This document shows, piece by piece, positions 63,298-64,000 of a DNA stretch of 64,000 nt (positions are counted from its first letter, which is position 1; each line of letters starts with the position of its first letter). Origin of the DNA: Craterilacuibacter sinensis (GTDB taxonomy: Bacteria; Pseudomonadota; Gammaproteobacteria; Burkholderiales; Chromobacteriaceae); the NCBI RefSeq assembly GCF_009831765.1, contig NZ_WSSB01000009.1:123875-187874 (forward strand), given 5' to 3'. Position numbers and translations under genes: made by a program. The notes beneath the pieces were generated by a model. The model searched no databases. It was not told the origin of the DNA and saw only the letters and a program-made list of their open reading frames with translations.

Positions 63298-63921
63298 ATG
63301 CCTTCGCCTTTGCCCCTGACCCCGCCGGACAAAACCCATATCGCCACCTTGCCACCTTTTGCCGGGCTGACACTGGACCACATCACGGTGGTGCGCTGTC
63401 GCGATAGCGCTGAAGCCGCCTTGCAGGAAATGCAGCAACATCAGGCGCTGGGCTTTGATACCGAATCGCGGCCCACCTTCCACAAGGGGCAAAACTCGGA
63501 AGGACCGCATGTCTTGCAGTTTTCCAGTCTTGACCGGGCCTGGCTGTTTCAAAGCCATTACCATGACAGTCTGCCGGCCGCGTTCGAACTATTGCAGTCA
63601 CCGCATATCGCCAAGGTCGGCTTCGGGCTGAAAAGTGATTTGGGACATCTGGGCAGCCGCTTTGGCATCGTTCCGCAACACATCATCGATCTGGACCGCA
63701 GCTTTCGCGCCCAGGGCTATCGCCAGCAAATCGGCGCCAAAACCGCCATCGCCATGCTGTTTGGCCAGAAACTGGCCAAATCCAAGCATATCAGCACCTC
63801 CAACTGGGCCAGCAAAGAGCTGGCCGAACGCCAGTTGCTGTATGCAGCCAACGATGCCTATGCCGCCATTTGCGTGCATCAGGCCTTGCTGGATGCAGGG
63901 CTGGTGCACGCACCAGTGTAA
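63298..63921 (+). CDS. RNase D-like 3'-5' exonuclease domain protein
   Basis: A 207-residue single DEDDy exonuclease domain. Exo I is LGFDTESRPTF, Exo II lies in AKVGFGLKSDLGHL and Exo III is YAANDAYAAICVHQAL (Tyr-x3-Asp). There is no HRDC domain, so it is shorter than RNase D and like the small bacterial 3'-5' exonucleases. The start at ATG 63298 fits the fold; the frame extends to 63160, with ATG 63247 an alternative. Confidence 0.9.
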   Translation: MPSPLPLTPPDKTHIATLPPFAGLTLDHITVVRCRDSAEAALQEMQQHQALGFDTESRPTFHKGQNSEGPHVLQFSSLDRAWLFQSHYHDSLPAAFELLQSPHIAKVGFGLKSDLGHLGSRFGIVPQHIIDLDRSFRAQGYRQQIGAKTAIAMLFGQKLAKSKHISTSNWASKELAERQLLYAANDAYAAICVHQALLDAGLVHAPV

Positions 63922-63943
63922 AGGCTCCGCCCTTTCTTCAAAT

Positions 63944-63974
63944 CAAAAGCCCGTCGCAATGCGACGGGCTTTTG
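63944..63974 (+). terminator. Rho-independent terminator after the exonuclease gene
   Basis: Perfect 14-bp stem CAAAAGCCCGTCGC/GCGACGGGCTTTTG with loop AAT, then TTT. Confidence 0.93.
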
Positions 63975-64000
63975 TTTACATCTGTTGCCGGACAGGCTTA

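Noticed and set aside
1..64000. CRISPR arrays, tRNA, rRNA genes, complete insertion sequences
   Set aside because: No regularly spaced direct repeats, no tRNA cloverleaf or rRNA-like sequence, and no transposase gene was recognised on either strand.

Overview
The window is high-GC bacterial DNA from a probable betaproteobacterium. The order orn / M48 peptidase / pterin dehydratase / rsgA, a NarX-NarL nitrate sensor pair next to moaA, and a Tat-exported HiPIP all fit that class, possibly Neisseriales or Rhodocyclales. The species is not determinable from sequence alone. There are two chemotaxis receptors, so the cell is probably motile, and there are signs of nitrate respiration.

Region 1 (about 1-40,800) is a large steroid-catabolism locus, built from long, translationally coupled operons. 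It contains: (a) a plus-strand operon at 1-4815 (acyl-CoA dehydrogenase, acyl-CoA ligase, SCP-x type thiolase/aldolase, DUF35-MaoC fusion); (b) a seven-gene minus-strand operon at 14089-6708 that matches the ChsE1/ChsE2/ChsH1/ChsH2/Ltp2 logic of steroid side-chain removal, plus an SDR and a FATP-type CoA ligase; (c) a plus-strand operon at 14219-24344 with enoyl-CoA hydratase, a flavin reductase carrying a MarR-like tail, a serine-type sulfatase with its radical-SAM maturase, a chemoreceptor, an MFS transporter and a second acyl-CoA dehydrogenase pair; (d) a minus-strand set at 27929-24442 (two SDRs, a BaiE-like SnoaL protein, an Old Yellow Enzyme); (e) a plus-strand operon at 28189-32032 (aldehyde dehydrogenase, SDR, exported beta-propeller-like protein); (f) a minus-strand ring-degradation operon at 40777-34298 (HsaA-like hydroxylase, KstD, TesI-like dehydrogenase, SDR, KshB-like reductase). 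KshA, HsaC and HsaD equivalents are not in the window.

A 16-bp imperfect palindrome of the form TCGTC-N6-GACGA lies in the divergent promoter regions before operons (b)/(c) and (d)/(e), and a degenerate copy lies before operon (f). It is my best candidate for the operator of an unseen repressor that ties the whole locus together. A 2.2-kb AT-rich insert with an HNH endonuclease gene interrupts the locus at 32,078-34,250 and is bracketed by two nearly identical terminator hairpins.

Region 2 (41,000-64,000) is mostly housekeeping: a chemoreceptor, an OmpA-family porin, Fhs, a CHASE4-PAS-GGDEF cyclase, PncC, Pgi, oligoribonuclease, M48 peptidase, PhhB, RsgA, a copper ATPase, an EamA transporter with a divergent LysR regulator, CrcB, HiPIP behind an FNR-type box, NarL, NarX, MoaA and an RNase-D-like exonuclease. 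Factor-independent terminators are abundant and clean. I found no tRNA, rRNA, CRISPR array or complete insertion sequence.
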